From Rhizobium herbae (GTDB lineage Bacteria; Pseudomonadota; Alphaproteobacteria; Rhizobiales; Rhizobiaceae): a stretch of DNA of 64,000 bases. Positions 35,879 to 44,878 of the stretch are shown here, one piece after another. Below the pieces are notes generated by a model. The model saw only the letters and a list, made by a program, of their open reading frames with translations. It was not told the origin of the DNA and did no database searches. How positions within the stretch are numbered: the stretch's first letter is position 1; every line of letters begins with the position of its first letter. The translations under genes were made by a program, and so were the position numbers. The stretch is taken from positions 62,001 to 126,000 of the forward strand of contig NZ_JAEUAO010000004.1 of NCBI RefSeq assembly GCF_019511375.1. The letters are read 5' to 3'.

Positions 35879-36577
35879 ATGGCGAAGAAGACTGCCGAGA
35901 TCGATATTGGCCGCACGACGGATGACGAGCGCCCGGCGCTGAAGGCGGCCTTCTCGCAGGATCCGCACGCGCTGCGCGAGCCGAAGGAAAACAACCTCGA
36001 AATCGCCATCGGCCATGAAGTTCGTGCCTTTCGCAAGAAGCTCGGTATTACCGTAACCGACCTTGCTACGGCCACGGGCATTTCGCTGGGCATGTTGTCG
36101 AAGATCGAGAACGGCAACATTTCGCCGTCGCTGACGACGCTGCAATCGCTTTCACGGGCCCTTGGCGTTCCTGTGACAGCATTCTTCCGGCGTTACGAGG
36201 AGGTGCGCAACGCCGTTTTCGTCAAGGCGGGCGAAGGTGTTGAACTGGAGCGACGCGGCACCCGCGCCGGGCATCAATACAAACTGCTCGGCCATATCGA
36301 CAACAATACCTCCGGTGTCATCGTCGAGCCCTATCTCATTACCCTGACAGCCGATTCCGATACGTTCCCGGCCTTTCAGCACGAAGGCATGGAGTTTCTA
36401 TACATGCTCGAAGGCGAGGTTGTGTACCGCCACGGCGACCGGCTTTTCACCATGCAGCCCGGTGACAGCCTGTTTTTCGACGCCGATGCGCGCCACGGTC
36501 CCGAGCAATTGGTGAAGCTGCCGATCCGCTATCTTTCAATCATCTCCTATCCACAGACGCGGGGCGCGATTTCCTGA
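35879..36577 (+). CDS. XRE-family regulator with cupin sensor domain
   Basis: The 232-residue protein has an XRE helix-turn-helix at about residues 45-100 (VRAFRKKLGITVTDLATATGISLGMLSKIENG, in parts) and a C-terminal cupin_2 domain with HEGMEFLYMLEGEVVYRHGDR and DSLFFDADARHGP metal-site blocks. GGGGGAG precedes ATG 35879. It lies between the AraC regulator and mgsA and probably controls the plus-strand mgs-gmaS operon. Its long, charged N-terminal extension is unusual. Ligand unknown; glutamine, glutamate or a polyamine-like amine would fit the family. Confidence 0.88.
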   Translation: MAKKTAEIDIGRTTDDERPALKAAFSQDPHALREPKENNLEIAIGHEVRAFRKKLGITVTDLATATGISLGMLSKIENGNISPSLTTLQSLSRALGVPVTAFFRRYEEVRNAVFVKAGEGVELERRGTRAGHQYKLLGHIDNNTSGVIVEPYLITLTADSDTFPAFQHEGMEFLYMLEGEVVYRHGDRLFTMQPGDSLFFDADARHGPEQLVKLPIRYLSIISYPQTRGAIS

Positions 36578-36686
36578 CGTCGTGGCGCAAAAATCTTGCC
36601 TTAAAAGAAAAAAACTTTCCTTTCAGTTGAAATTTGAAACGGCAACTGCTATCCCTTCTTCAGCAACGAAATGAGGGATCGTCTCC

Positions 36687-37592
36687 ATGTGCGGAATTGT
36701 CGGATTGTTTTTGAAGGACAAGACACTGGAGCCCAGACTGGGCGCCATGCTGGCCGATATGCTGATCGTCATGACCGATCGCGGCCCTGACAGCGCCGGC
36801 ATCGCAATCTATGGCGCGCCGTCCGGTGGCCGCGCGAAAATCACCGTTCAATCCTCCAGGCCCGCCGTCGATTTCGCCGGGCTTGAAGCTCTGCTGAAGC
36901 ACCTTGACGCCGGTGTCACCGTGGATCTGAAAAGCACGCATGCAGTGATCGAGACGGATGCCATGCAGGCTGCAGCCGTGCGTGATCTGCTTGCCGAGCA
37001 GCGGCCGGACGTGCGGGTCATGGGCTCGGGCGACAGCATCGAGATCTACAAGGAAGTCGGCTTGCCGAAGGATGTGGTTGCCCGTTTTGGCATTCGCGAG
37101 ATGGGCGGCACGCATGGCATCGGCCATACCCGCATGGCAACGGAATCGGCCGTCACCACGCTCGGCGCGCATCCGTTCTCGACCGGCGCGGACCAGTGCC
37201 TGGTGCACAACGGATCGCTCTCCAACCACAACAACCTGCGCCGCGAACTGGTTCGCGAAGGCATGAGGTTCGAGACGCAGAACGATTCCGAAGTCGCGGC
37301 TGCCTATCTCACCAACGAGATGGCCAAGGGCAAGGATCTGGGTCAGGCATTGACCAGCGCGCTTGATGACCTCGATGGTTTCTTCACTTTCGTCGTTGGC
37401 ACGAAGTCCGGCTTCGGCGTCGTGCGTGATCCGATTGCCTGCAAGCCCGCCGTCATGGCCGAGACGGATCAGTACATCGCCTTCGGTTCCGAATACCGCG
37501 CGCTCGTCAACCTGCCGGGCATCGAAGACGCGCGTGTCTGGGAACCGGAGCCAGCCACAGTCTATTTCTGGGATCATGAAAAGGCAGCTTAA
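36687..37592 (+). CDS. mgsA/glxB: N-methylglutamate synthase subunit A (class II glutamine amidotransferase)
   Basis: The 301-residue protein starts MCGIVGLF, exposing Cys2 as the N-terminal nucleophile of class II amidotransferases. GIGHTRMATES and LVHNGSLSNHNNLRRELVREG (parts) match the glutaminase site. Homologous to the amidotransferase domain of glutamate synthase. In the N-methylglutamate pathway MgsABC transfers the methylamino group of gamma-glutamylmethylamide to 2-oxoglutarate. First gene of mgsABC-gmaS-purU. In older rhizobial annotation it is GlxB. Confidence 0.93.
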   Translation: MCGIVGLFLKDKTLEPRLGAMLADMLIVMTDRGPDSAGIAIYGAPSGGRAKITVQSSRPAVDFAGLEALLKHLDAGVTVDLKSTHAVIETDAMQAAAVRDLLAEQRPDVRVMGSGDSIEIYKEVGLPKDVVARFGIREMGGTHGIGHTRMATESAVTTLGAHPFSTGADQCLVHNGSLSNHNNLRRELVREGMRFETQNDSEVAAAYLTNEMAKGKDLGQALTSALDDLDGFFTFVVGTKSGFGVVRDPIACKPAVMAETDQYIAFGSEYRALVNLPGIEDARVWEPEPATVYFWDHEKAA

Positions 37593-37594
37593 TC

Positions 37595-38317
37595 GTGGAT
37601 ATCAGCGTAAAACGAGAAAGTCTGGAAGCGATGCGAGTGTTCGATCTTGCCACCACGCCGCTGCGCGAGTTGAACAGCGCGCTGCACGCGATCGCTCCCG
37701 GCACGAACGACACGAATTTCGAAGTCGTCAACCCGCGTGGCAGCCATGCGGTGGCTGTCGGCATCGACCAGCCCGTCACAGTCGAAGTGCGCGGCAGCGT
37801 CGGCTATTACTGCGCCGGCATGAATGACGGCGGTACGGTGACCGTTCACGGATCCGCCGGCCCCGGCGTCGCCGAGAACATGATGTCGGGAACCGTCGTC
37901 ATCGAGGGCGATGCCAGCCAGTATGCGGGCGCCACCGGCCGCGGCGGCCTGCTCGTCATCAAGGGCAATGCCGCCTCGCGCTGCGGCATCTCGATGAAGG
38001 GTATCGACATCGTCGTCCACGGCAGCATCGGCCATATGTCGGCGTTCATGGGCCAGTCGGGCCATCTGGTCGTGCTCGGCGATGCCGGGGATGCGCTCGG
38101 GGATTCGCTCTACGAGGCCAAGCTTTTCGTTCGCGGCGCGGTCAAGAGCCTCGGCGCCGACTGCATCGAGAAGGAAATGCGATCCGAACATCTGGCGAAG
38201 CTTGCAGAACTGCTCGCAAGGGCTGGTGTCACCGATGTGAGCCCGACGGAATTCAAGCGCTACGGTTCGGCCCGCAAACTCTACAATTTCAACATCGATA
38301 ACGCCGAAGCGTACTAA
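37595..38317 (+). CDS. mgsB/glxC: N-methylglutamate synthase subunit B (GXGXG beta-helix)
   Basis: The 240-residue protein is a right-handed beta-helix homologous to the C-terminal GXGXG domain of glutamate synthase: repeated Gly-rich turns such as GSVGYYCAGMNDGGTVTVHG and GATGRGGLLVIKGNAASRCG (parts). It would structurally couple the amidotransferase and FMN subunits. GTG 37595 starts 2 bp after the mgsA stop. It is non-catalytic in characterised systems. Confidence 0.93.
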   Translation: MDISVKRESLEAMRVFDLATTPLRELNSALHAIAPGTNDTNFEVVNPRGSHAVAVGIDQPVTVEVRGSVGYYCAGMNDGGTVTVHGSAGPGVAENMMSGTVVIEGDASQYAGATGRGGLLVIKGNAASRCGISMKGIDIVVHGSIGHMSAFMGQSGHLVVLGDAGDALGDSLYEAKLFVRGAVKSLGADCIEKEMRSEHLAKLAELLARAGVTDVSPTEFKRYGSARKLYNFNIDNAEAY

Positions 38318-38332
38318 GGCAGGGACAGAGAG

Positions 38333-39661
38333 ATGAGCTATCACAACCCGTATACCCCGCCGCGCAAGTCAGCGACCTTCGACGATTATACGCTGGCTGA
38401 GATCCGCCGGGCGGCGGCAACCGGCATCTACGATATCCGCGGCGCCGGCACCAAGCGCAAGGTGCCGCATTTCGACGACCTGCTGTTCCTCGGGGCCTCG
38501 ATCTCGCGCTATCCGCTCGAGGGCTATCGGGAGAAATGCGACACGACCGTCGTGCTCGGGTCGCGCTTCGCCAGGAAGCCGATCACGCTGAAGACGCCGA
38601 TCACCATCGCCGGCATGAGCTTCGGCGCCCTTTCCGGCAACGCCAAAGAGGCGCTCGGGCGCGGCGCGACCATCGCCGGAACGTCGACCACCACCGGCGA
38701 CGGCGGCATGACGGACGAGGAGCGCGGCCATTCGCAAACCCTCGTCTACCAGTACCTGCCATCGCGCTATGGCATGAATCCGAAGGACCTGCGCCGCGCC
38801 GATGCCATCGAAGTCGTGGTCGGCCAGGGCGCCAAGCCCGGCGGCGGCGGCATGCTGCTCGGCCAGAAGATTTCCGACCGCGTCGCCAACATGCGCAACC
38901 TGCCGAAGGGCATCGACCAGCGCTCCGCCTGCCGCCATCCCGACTGGACGGGCCCGGACGATCTGGAAATCAAGATCCTCGAACTGCGCGAAATCACCGA
39001 CTGGGAAAAGCCGATCTATGTGAAGGTCGGCGGCGCGCGGCCCTATTACGACACCGCGCTCGCCGTAAAGGCCGGCGCCGATGTGGTGGTGCTCGACGGC
39101 ATGCAGGGCGGCACGGCGGCGACGCAGGACGTCTTCATCGAGAATGTCGGCATGCCGACGCTCGCCTGCATCCGCCCCGCAGTCCAGGCGCTGCAGGATC
39201 TCGGCATGCACCGCAAGGTGCAGCTGATCATCTCGGGCGGGGTGCGTTCGGGCGCCGATGTGGCCAAGGCCCTGGCGCTCGGCGCCGATGCGGTTGCCAT
39301 CGGCACGGCGGCGCTCGTCGCCATCGGCGACAACGATCCGCATTGGGAGGAAGAATATCAGAAGCTCGGTACGACGGCCGGCGCCTATGACGACTGGCAT
39401 GAGGGCAAGGACCCGGCCGGCATCACGACGCAGGACCCGGAACTGATGATGCGCCTCGACCCGGTCGCGGCGGGCCGGCGTCTTGCCAACTATCTGAAGG
39501 TGATGACGCTGGAAGCGCAGACGATTGCGCGTGCTTGCGGCAAGAACCATCTTCACAATCTGGAACCGGAAGACCTCGTCGCATTGACGATCGAAGCCTC
39601 CGCCATGGCCCAGGTGCCGCTTGCCGGTACCAGCTGGATTCCGGGCAAGGGAGGCTTCTGA
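38333..39661 (+). CDS. mgsC/glxD: N-methylglutamate synthase subunit C (FMN glutamate synthase-like)
   Basis: The 442-residue protein is the FMN-binding synthase domain: TIAGMSFGALSGNAKEALGRGA, TTTGDGGMTDEER, VGQGAKPGGGGMLLG and LIISGGVRSGADVAKALALGADAVAIGTAAL (in parts) match the TIM barrel of glutamate synthase. It catalyses the reductive transfer onto 2-oxoglutarate. It follows mgsB by 15 bp with AGGGACAGAGAG before ATG 38333. Length and order match mgsABC of methylamine-using bacteria. Confidence 0.95.
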   Translation: MSYHNPYTPPRKSATFDDYTLAEIRRAAATGIYDIRGAGTKRKVPHFDDLLFLGASISRYPLEGYREKCDTTVVLGSRFARKPITLKTPITIAGMSFGALSGNAKEALGRGATIAGTSTTTGDGGMTDEERGHSQTLVYQYLPSRYGMNPKDLRRADAIEVVVGQGAKPGGGGMLLGQKISDRVANMRNLPKGIDQRSACRHPDWTGPDDLEIKILELREITDWEKPIYVKVGGARPYYDTALAVKAGADVVVLDGMQGGTAATQDVFIENVGMPTLACIRPAVQALQDLGMHRKVQLIISGGVRSGADVAKALALGADAVAIGTAALVAIGDNDPHWEEEYQKLGTTAGAYDDWHEGKDPAGITTQDPELMMRLDPVAAGRRLANYLKVMTLEAQTIARACGKNHLHNLEPEDLVALTIEASAMAQVPLAGTSWIPGKGGF

Positions 39662-39753
39662 CCCTTAACGACATACGGCCGTCGTCCGATCTCCCAAGCC
39701 AGGCGGCGGCTTACTCCATGAAAAAGTGTCTGAATAATCCAAAGGGGAACACA

Positions 39754-41061
39754 GTGACACTCGATCTTGCAAGCTTTGCCAAGGACCGTGGCATCAAATA
39801 TTTCATGATCAGCTACACCGACCTGTTCGGCGGCCAGCGGGCCAAGCTCGTTCCGGCGGAAGCGATCGCCGACATGCAGAAGGACGGTGCTGGCTTTGCC
39901 GGCTTCGCCACCTGGCTCGACCTCACCCCCGCACACCCGGATCTCTTTGCGCTGCCGGACGCTTCCTCCGTCATCCAGCTCCCCTGGAAGAAAGACGTCG
40001 CCTGGGTCGCCGCCGACTGCGTCATGGACGACCAGCCGGTGGAGCAGGCGCCGCGCGTCGTCCTCAAAAGGCTGGTCGCCGAAGCCGCCGCGGAAGGCCT
40101 TCGCGTCAAGACCGGCGTCGAACCGGAATTCTTCCTGATCTCTCCCGACGGGTCGAAGATTTCCGACGAGTTCGATACCGCCGAGAAACCTTGCTACGAC
40201 CAGCAGGCCGTCATGCGCCGTTACGACGTCATCGCCGAAATCTGCGACTACATGCTTGAACTCGGCTGGAAGCCCTACCAGAACGACCACGAGGATGCGA
40301 ATGGCCAGTTCGAGATGAACTGGGAATACGACGATGCGCTGCAGACGGCCGACAAGCACTCCTTCTTCAAATTCATGGTGAAGTCGGTCGCCGAGAAGCA
40401 CGGACTTCGGGCAACCTTCATGCCCAAGCCCTTCAAGGGCCTCACCGGCAACGGCTGCCACGCCCATATCTCGGTCTGGGATCTGGAGGGCAAGACCAAT
40501 GCGTTTGCGGACAAGGAGATGCCGTTCGGCCTTTCAGCCAGGGGCAAGACCTTCCTGGGCGGCATCATGAAGCACGCCTCGGCGCTGGCGGCCATCACCA
40601 ATCCGACGGTCAATTCCTACAAGCGCATCAACGCGCCACGCACGATTTCCGGCGCGACCTGGGCGCCGAATACGGTGACCTGGACCGGCAACAACCGCAC
40701 CCACATGGTTCGCGTTCCCGGCCCGGGCCGGTTCGAACTGCGTCTGCCGGATGGCGCGGTCAATCCCTATCTGCTGCAGGCGATCATCATCGCAGCCGGT
40801 CTCAACGGCATCCGGCACAATGCCGATCCTGGCCGTCACTACGACATCGACATGTACCGGGAAGGCCACACCGTCACCGACGCGCCAAGGCTGCCGCTCA
40901 ACCTGCTCGATGCTCTGCGCGAATACGACAAGGACGAGGAGCTGAAAGTGGCGCTCGGAAAGAGCTTCTCCAGCGCCTACCTGAAACTCAAGCATCAGGA
41001 ATGGAATACCTACACCTCCCATTTCAGCGAATGGGAGCGGCAGACGACGCTTGATATCTGA
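39754..41061 (+). CDS. gmaS/glnT: Gamma-glutamylmethylamide synthetase (type III glutamine synthetase-like)
   Basis: The 435-residue protein belongs to the glutamine synthetase superfamily, GlnT/GmaS branch. FAKDRGIKYFMISYTDLFGGQRAKLVP (parts) opens it. EDANGQFEMN and WTGNNRTH blocks are the conserved stretches used to recognise gmaS. Known GmaS ligates methylamine to glutamate using ATP. GTG 39754 is chosen for family length, behind AAGGGGAA. Following mgsABC, it makes their substrate. Rhizobial databases often label it GlnT, a minor glutamine synthetase; context favours the methylamine role. Confidence 0.92.
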   Translation: MTLDLASFAKDRGIKYFMISYTDLFGGQRAKLVPAEAIADMQKDGAGFAGFATWLDLTPAHPDLFALPDASSVIQLPWKKDVAWVAADCVMDDQPVEQAPRVVLKRLVAEAAAEGLRVKTGVEPEFFLISPDGSKISDEFDTAEKPCYDQQAVMRRYDVIAEICDYMLELGWKPYQNDHEDANGQFEMNWEYDDALQTADKHSFFKFMVKSVAEKHGLRATFMPKPFKGLTGNGCHAHISVWDLEGKTNAFADKEMPFGLSARGKTFLGGIMKHASALAAITNPTVNSYKRINAPRTISGATWAPNTVTWTGNNRTHMVRVPGPGRFELRLPDGAVNPYLLQAIIIAAGLNGIRHNADPGRHYDIDMYREGHTVTDAPRLPLNLLDALREYDKDEELKVALGKSFSSAYLKLKHQEWNTYTSHFSEWERQTTLDI

Positions 41062-41221
41062 CTGTCAGGCTTCTGCGAAGATCAGAAGAGACGGCATGGC
41101 CTGTTCCTGCTATCCGATGTCGCTAAACGGATGGACGGGCATGCCGACGCCGCGCTAGCTTCCGCTCCACAACGTTGGCCGGGAGGGCCAGCCAATACCT
41201 CGAGCCAAGAGATCGATACCG

Positions 41222-42106
41222 ATGAAAAGCTATGTGCTGACTGTTTCCTGCAAATCCACCCGCGGCATCGTTGCGGCGATCACCGGTTACCTTGCGGAGG
41301 AGGGCTGCTACATCACCGACAGCTCGCAGTTCGACGATCTGGAGACCGGCCTGTTCTTCATGCGCCTGACCTTCATCAGCCAGGAGGGTGCCTCGCTCGA
41401 CAAATTGACGGCCGGCTTCGAGGCGGTGAAAACCCGCTTCGGCATGACGGCCGACATCCGTGATTCGGAGCAGCGCATGAAAGTGCTGTTGATGGTGTCG
41501 CGCTTCGGCCACTGCCTCAACGACCTGCTCTATCGGTGGAAAATCGGCGCGCTGCCGATCGACATCGTCGGCGTCATTTCCAACCACTTCGACTACCAGA
41601 AGGTTGTCGTCAACCACGACATCCCATTCCATCACATTCCCGTCACCAAGGCCAACAAGGCCCAGGCGGAGGCCCGCATGATGGACGTGGTCGAGCAGAC
41701 CGGCACGGAGCTGATCGTGCTGGCCCGCTACATGCAGATCCTGTCCGATGCCATCTGCCAGAAGATGTCCGGCCAGATCATCAACATCCACCACTCCTTC
41801 CTGCCGTCATTCAAGGGCGCTAACCCCTACAAGCAGGCCTATGAGCGCGGCGTGAAGCTGATCGGCGCGACGGCGCACTATGTTACCGCGGATCTCGACG
41901 AAGGTCCGATCATCGAGCAGGACATCGCCCGCATCACCCATGCGCAGTCGGCCGAAGACTACGTCTCGATCGGTCGCGACGTCGAAAGCCAGGTGCTGGC
42001 GCGCGCCGTGCACGCGCACATTCATCATCGCACCTTCATCAACGGCAACCGCACCGTCGTCTTCCCCGCAAGCCCGGGCTCCTTCGCTTCGGAGCGCATG
42101 GGCTGA
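41222..42106 (+). CDS. purU: Formyltetrahydrofolate deformylase
   Basis: The 294-residue enzyme has an N-terminal ACT domain (VLTVSCKSTRGIVAAITGYLAEEGCYI, in parts) and a formyltransferase fold with IINIHHSFLPSFKGANPY and the catalytic Asp of ADLDEGPIIEQD. It hydrolyses 10-formyl-tetrahydrofolate to formate and tetrahydrofolate, which disposes of methyl carbon loaded on folate by the mgd enzyme. It lies 160 bp after gmaS and ends the plus-strand cluster at a strong hairpin. Confidence 0.95.
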   Translation: MKSYVLTVSCKSTRGIVAAITGYLAEEGCYITDSSQFDDLETGLFFMRLTFISQEGASLDKLTAGFEAVKTRFGMTADIRDSEQRMKVLLMVSRFGHCLNDLLYRWKIGALPIDIVGVISNHFDYQKVVVNHDIPFHHIPVTKANKAQAEARMMDVVEQTGTELIVLARYMQILSDAICQKMSGQIINIHHSFLPSFKGANPYKQAYERGVKLIGATAHYVTADLDEGPIIEQDIARITHAQSAEDYVSIGRDVESQVLARAVHAHIHHRTFINGNRTVVFPASPGSFASERMG

Positions 42107-42141
42107 TCCAACTCTCTCCCGCTGACATAGCTGGAATTTCG

Positions 42142-42171
42142 AATCCCCGGTGGCGTACGCCACTGGGGATT
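42142..42171 (+). terminator. Terminator-like hairpin after purU
   Basis: AATCCCC-G-GTGGCG-TA-CGCCAC-T-GGGGATT forms a nearly perfect 14-position stem with one G-T wobble, followed by a T-rich stretch (TTGTGGTTTG). It lies 35 bases after the purU stop and fits the end of the mgs-gmaS-purU transcript. The same stem could also act on convergent transcription of the oxidase gene. Confidence 0.7.
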
Positions 42172-42263
42172 TTGTGGTTTGTCGCGCAGCGGTCAGCCGC
42201 CACCGGCGACAGCTCACGCTACCGCCGAGTCCTCAAGTCCTGACCGCATCTTGGGGCCGGCGA

Positions 42264-43595
42264 TCAGACCGGCGGCGCAATTTCGATCGGGGTGCCGTCG
42301 GAAAAGCGGGTGAAGCGAAAGGGTGCGGGGTCGACGATCGGCGTGTTGCCCGTGACCAGATCGGCAGCGAGATGCCCCGCGCCGGGGCCGATGCCGAAGC
42401 CATGGCCTGAAAATCCCGTCGCAATGACCAATCCGGGAAGACTGTCGATCGTGGAGATGACCGGCACCGCATCCGGCGTCACGTCGATCAGGCCGGCCCA
42501 GACCTGCTCGACTTTCGCATCGCGCAGCACCGGCAGGGCTTCCGTGGCCGCCCGCAGCGCGTTCAAGGCGGCTCTGCCATCCGGCTTCGGATCGAGTATC
42601 CGATGCCGCTCGAATGCGCCGGGCCTGTCGAGGGGGACTGCGGCGATTTCGAACAGTTCCTGCCAGCTGCGAGGGCTGAGACCGAGCTGCACCGCGTCGC
42701 CCTCGGCCTTCCTCGCCGGCTGGAAATCGCTGAAGAAAGCAAAACTGTCCGGCACCAGCGCATGCATGTTGATGCCGCCATTGGCGATCGTGTAGCCGCC
42801 GTCCAGCCGTTTGCGATAGGCATAGGTGGCTGTGGCGCCCGCGCCATCCGGCCCGCGGTTCACCGCGCCGGTGCGCAGCACCGAGTTGCGCACTTTCAGT
42901 TGCGGCAGCCGGATGCCGAGCCCCTTGCAGAACAGCCGCGACCAGGCGCCGCCAGCAAGCACGACGGCGGAAGTCTCGATGCGACCCTTCTCGGTAATGA
43001 CGGCGCTGACCTGGCCAGCGTTCGTTTCGATGCCGCGCACTGCGCAGCCCGTCAGGATGCGGGCACCGTCCCGGCGCGCGCCCGTCGCGATCGCCGGCAC
43101 GGCCTTCTGCGGTTCGGCGCGGCCGTCGCTTGGCGTGTAGAGTGCGCCCTTGTATCGCTGCCCGGAGCCGAGCATCACGGCCGCTGTCTCGTCGGGGCCG
43201 ATCTGGCGCGTGTCGAGCCCATGCGCCTGCGCGAGTTTCAGCCAGGCGTCGCGATTGGCGATATCGGTCTCGGTCTCCGAGATATAGAGAATGCCGGAAC
43301 GGCGAAACCCGGTGTGGCCGCCGACCCGTGCGTCCAATCCATCCCAGATTTTCAGGGATTCGATCGCCAGCGGAATTTCCCGCCGGTCGCGGCCCATGAC
43401 CCGGACCCAGCCCCAGTTGCGACTGGATTGCTCGCCGCCGAGCGCGCCCTTCTCGCAGAGCACGACGTCGATGCCGCGTTCGGCAAGGAACAGCGCCGTG
43501 CTCGTGCCGATGATACCGCCGCCGATGACGACGACGCCGGCATTTTTCGGCAGGATGTGATCGGTTTCAATCGGGTCGAGCAAGGGGCCTGGCAT
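42264..43595 (-). CDS. FAD-dependent amino acid/amine oxidoreductase (DAO family)
   Basis: The 443-residue protein has an N-terminal FAD-binding GVVVIGGGIIGTSTALFLAERG (parts) at about residues 20-41, ALGGEQSSRNWGWVR and a C-terminal VIATGFSGHGFGIGPGAGHLAADL block, typical of DadA/glycine oxidase-like flavoproteins. Substrate unknown: candidates are a D-amino acid or an N-alkylated amino acid, given the adjacent amine pathway. It converges on purU and is separate from the LacI gene by about 100 bp. Confidence 0.87.
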   Translation of the reverse strand: MPGPLLDPIETDHILPKNAGVVVIGGGIIGTSTALFLAERGIDVVLCEKGALGGEQSSRNWGWVRVMGRDRREIPLAIESLKIWDGLDARVGGHTGFRRSGILYISETETDIANRDAWLKLAQAHGLDTRQIGPDETAAVMLGSGQRYKGALYTPSDGRAEPQKAVPAIATGARRDGARILTGCAVRGIETNAGQVSAVITEKGRIETSAVVLAGGAWSRLFCKGLGIRLPQLKVRNSVLRTGAVNRGPDGAGATATYAYRKRLDGGYTIANGGINMHALVPDSFAFFSDFQPARKAEGDAVQLGLSPRSWQELFEIAAVPLDRPGAFERHRILDPKPDGRAALNALRAATEALPVLRDAKVEQVWAGLIDVTPDAVPVISTIDSLPGLVIATGFSGHGFGIGPGAGHLAADLVTGNTPIVDPAPFRFTRFSDGTPIEIAPPV

Positions 43596-43699
43596 GTGGG
43601 CTGTTTTCCAGTGTCAGAGGTGGGCCTTCCTGATCTGGACCTGATGCTGCCGGTGTTCAAGTCGCGAAGAATGGCCGTTGCTGCGGCTCGGGGTGCCGA

Positions 43700-44737
43700 T
43701 CAACCATGAGGCAACAGGAAGGCATCGCTTTCGCCTTCAATCAGCTCTTCATGCCAGATCTTGCGCAGTTCCGCATTCGGGTAAAAATGGCTGAAGGCTG
43801 GCATGGTTGCCAGCAGCGCTTCCGCCAGGGCGATGCCGAGATCGCGCCGCGAGAGTTCGAAGCCGGTAAGGCTGGGCGACAGGAAATGCGTCTGCGGGCT
43901 GTGGCGGCCAATCACCGCAATATCGCGCCCCGGCTTCAGGCCGGCTTCGCTCAATCCGCGGTAAAATCCGATCGCGATGCTCTCGTTGACCAGCAGTATT
44001 GCCGTTGGCCGGTCCTTCTTCGACAAAAGCTCGCGCGCGATCTGGTAGCCGCCTGCCTCGTTGGGTGTCGAGCGGAAGATGAGGTCGGGGTCGAGAAAAA
44101 GGCCGTGGGCTTCAAGCGCGCTGGCGGCCTGATCGACGAAGATATAGCCGAGGTTGACGTCGTCATGCGGCCTGGTGACGGCGATCCGACGATGGCCCCT
44201 TTCGACCAGCCTGTCGATCGCAGTCTGGGCCATGCCTTCGAAATCAAGATCAAGCCATGGCTGACCAACGTCGGTGAGGCTGCGTCCAAGCGTGGCGAAG
44301 GGGATCTTGCGCTTGGCGAGGAACTCCAGGCGCGGGTCCTGCCGCTGGGTTGCCGAAAGGATCAGCCCGTCGGCGAAACCCCGGGCGACGACGCGCCGGA
44401 GATAGTCGTCCGGGTCCTCCTGCGATGAACAGAGGAGGGCGACGAGGTCGAGATGGTGACGGGCAAAGACCGTCTGCACGCCGTCGAAGACGCTCATGAA
44501 GAAGGTGTCGCCCTGGCCGGTGATTTCGGCGCCGGTCTGCATCATGAAGCCGATGATGTTGGTCGTGCCCTGGCGCAGGCTGCGGCCCGACTGGTTGGGC
44601 ACATAGCCGAGTTCGGCGGCGGCTTCGAGCACTCTTTTACGGGTTTCCTCGTTGACATCCGGACGCCCGTTCAGCGCGCGTGAAACGGTTCCGATCGAAA
44701 TGTCCAGATGCTGCGCGAGCCTGCGTATGCCTGTCAT
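43700..44737 (-). CDS. LacI-family transcriptional regulator
   Basis: The 345-residue protein has the LacI helix-turn-helix at its start (GIRRLAQHLDISIGTVSRALNGRPDV, in parts) with the hinge and a periplasmic-binding-protein-like C-terminal domain. ATG 44737 is chosen because the family begins two or three residues before this HTH; an upstream in-frame start adds 18 residues. It is divergent from a catabolic and transport operon and an 18-bp palindrome lies between them, so it most likely represses that operon until a sugar-derived inducer binds. Confidence 0.92.
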   Translation of the reverse strand: MTGIRRLAQHLDISIGTVSRALNGRPDVNEETRKRVLEAAAELGYVPNQSGRSLRQGTTNIIGFMMQTGAEITGQGDTFFMSVFDGVQTVFARHHLDLVALLCSSQEDPDDYLRRVVARGFADGLILSATQRQDPRLEFLAKRKIPFATLGRSLTDVGQPWLDLDFEGMAQTAIDRLVERGHRRIAVTRPHDDVNLGYIFVDQAASALEAHGLFLDPDLIFRSTPNEAGGYQIARELLSKKDRPTAILLVNESIAIGFYRGLSEAGLKPGRDIAVIGRHSPQTHFLSPSLTGFELSRRDLGIALAEALLATMPAFSHFYPNAELRKIWHEELIEGESDAFLLPHG

Positions 44738-44784
44738 TCCACCCGCTTTCAACTTGAGAATCCGGTGTGCCCGATTTCCATCTA

Positions 44785-44830
44785 TTGACACGTTTCAAAA
44801 TTCGTTCATAGTACCGTAAACGTTTACGGT
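44785..44830 (+). promoter_or_regulatory. Promoter with LacI-type operator
   Basis: TTGACA (44785-44790), a 16-bp spacer and CATAGT (44807-44812) form a promoter directed at the MocA-like gene. Immediately downstream ACCGTAAACGTTTACGGT (44813-44830) is a perfect 18-bp palindrome with the central CG typical of LacI-family operators. Position at the transcription start fits repression. Confidence 0.8.
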
Positions 44831-44878
44831 CGTCGAAAAGGAGCGAAAACCGTAGACTTAGCGGAGGAGAATCCCATT

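Noticed and set aside
36580..36610. Sigma-54-like promoter (TGGC...TTGC) upstream of mgsA
   Set aside because: The spacing between GG and GC is 12 instead of 10, which sigma-54 promoters do not tolerate.
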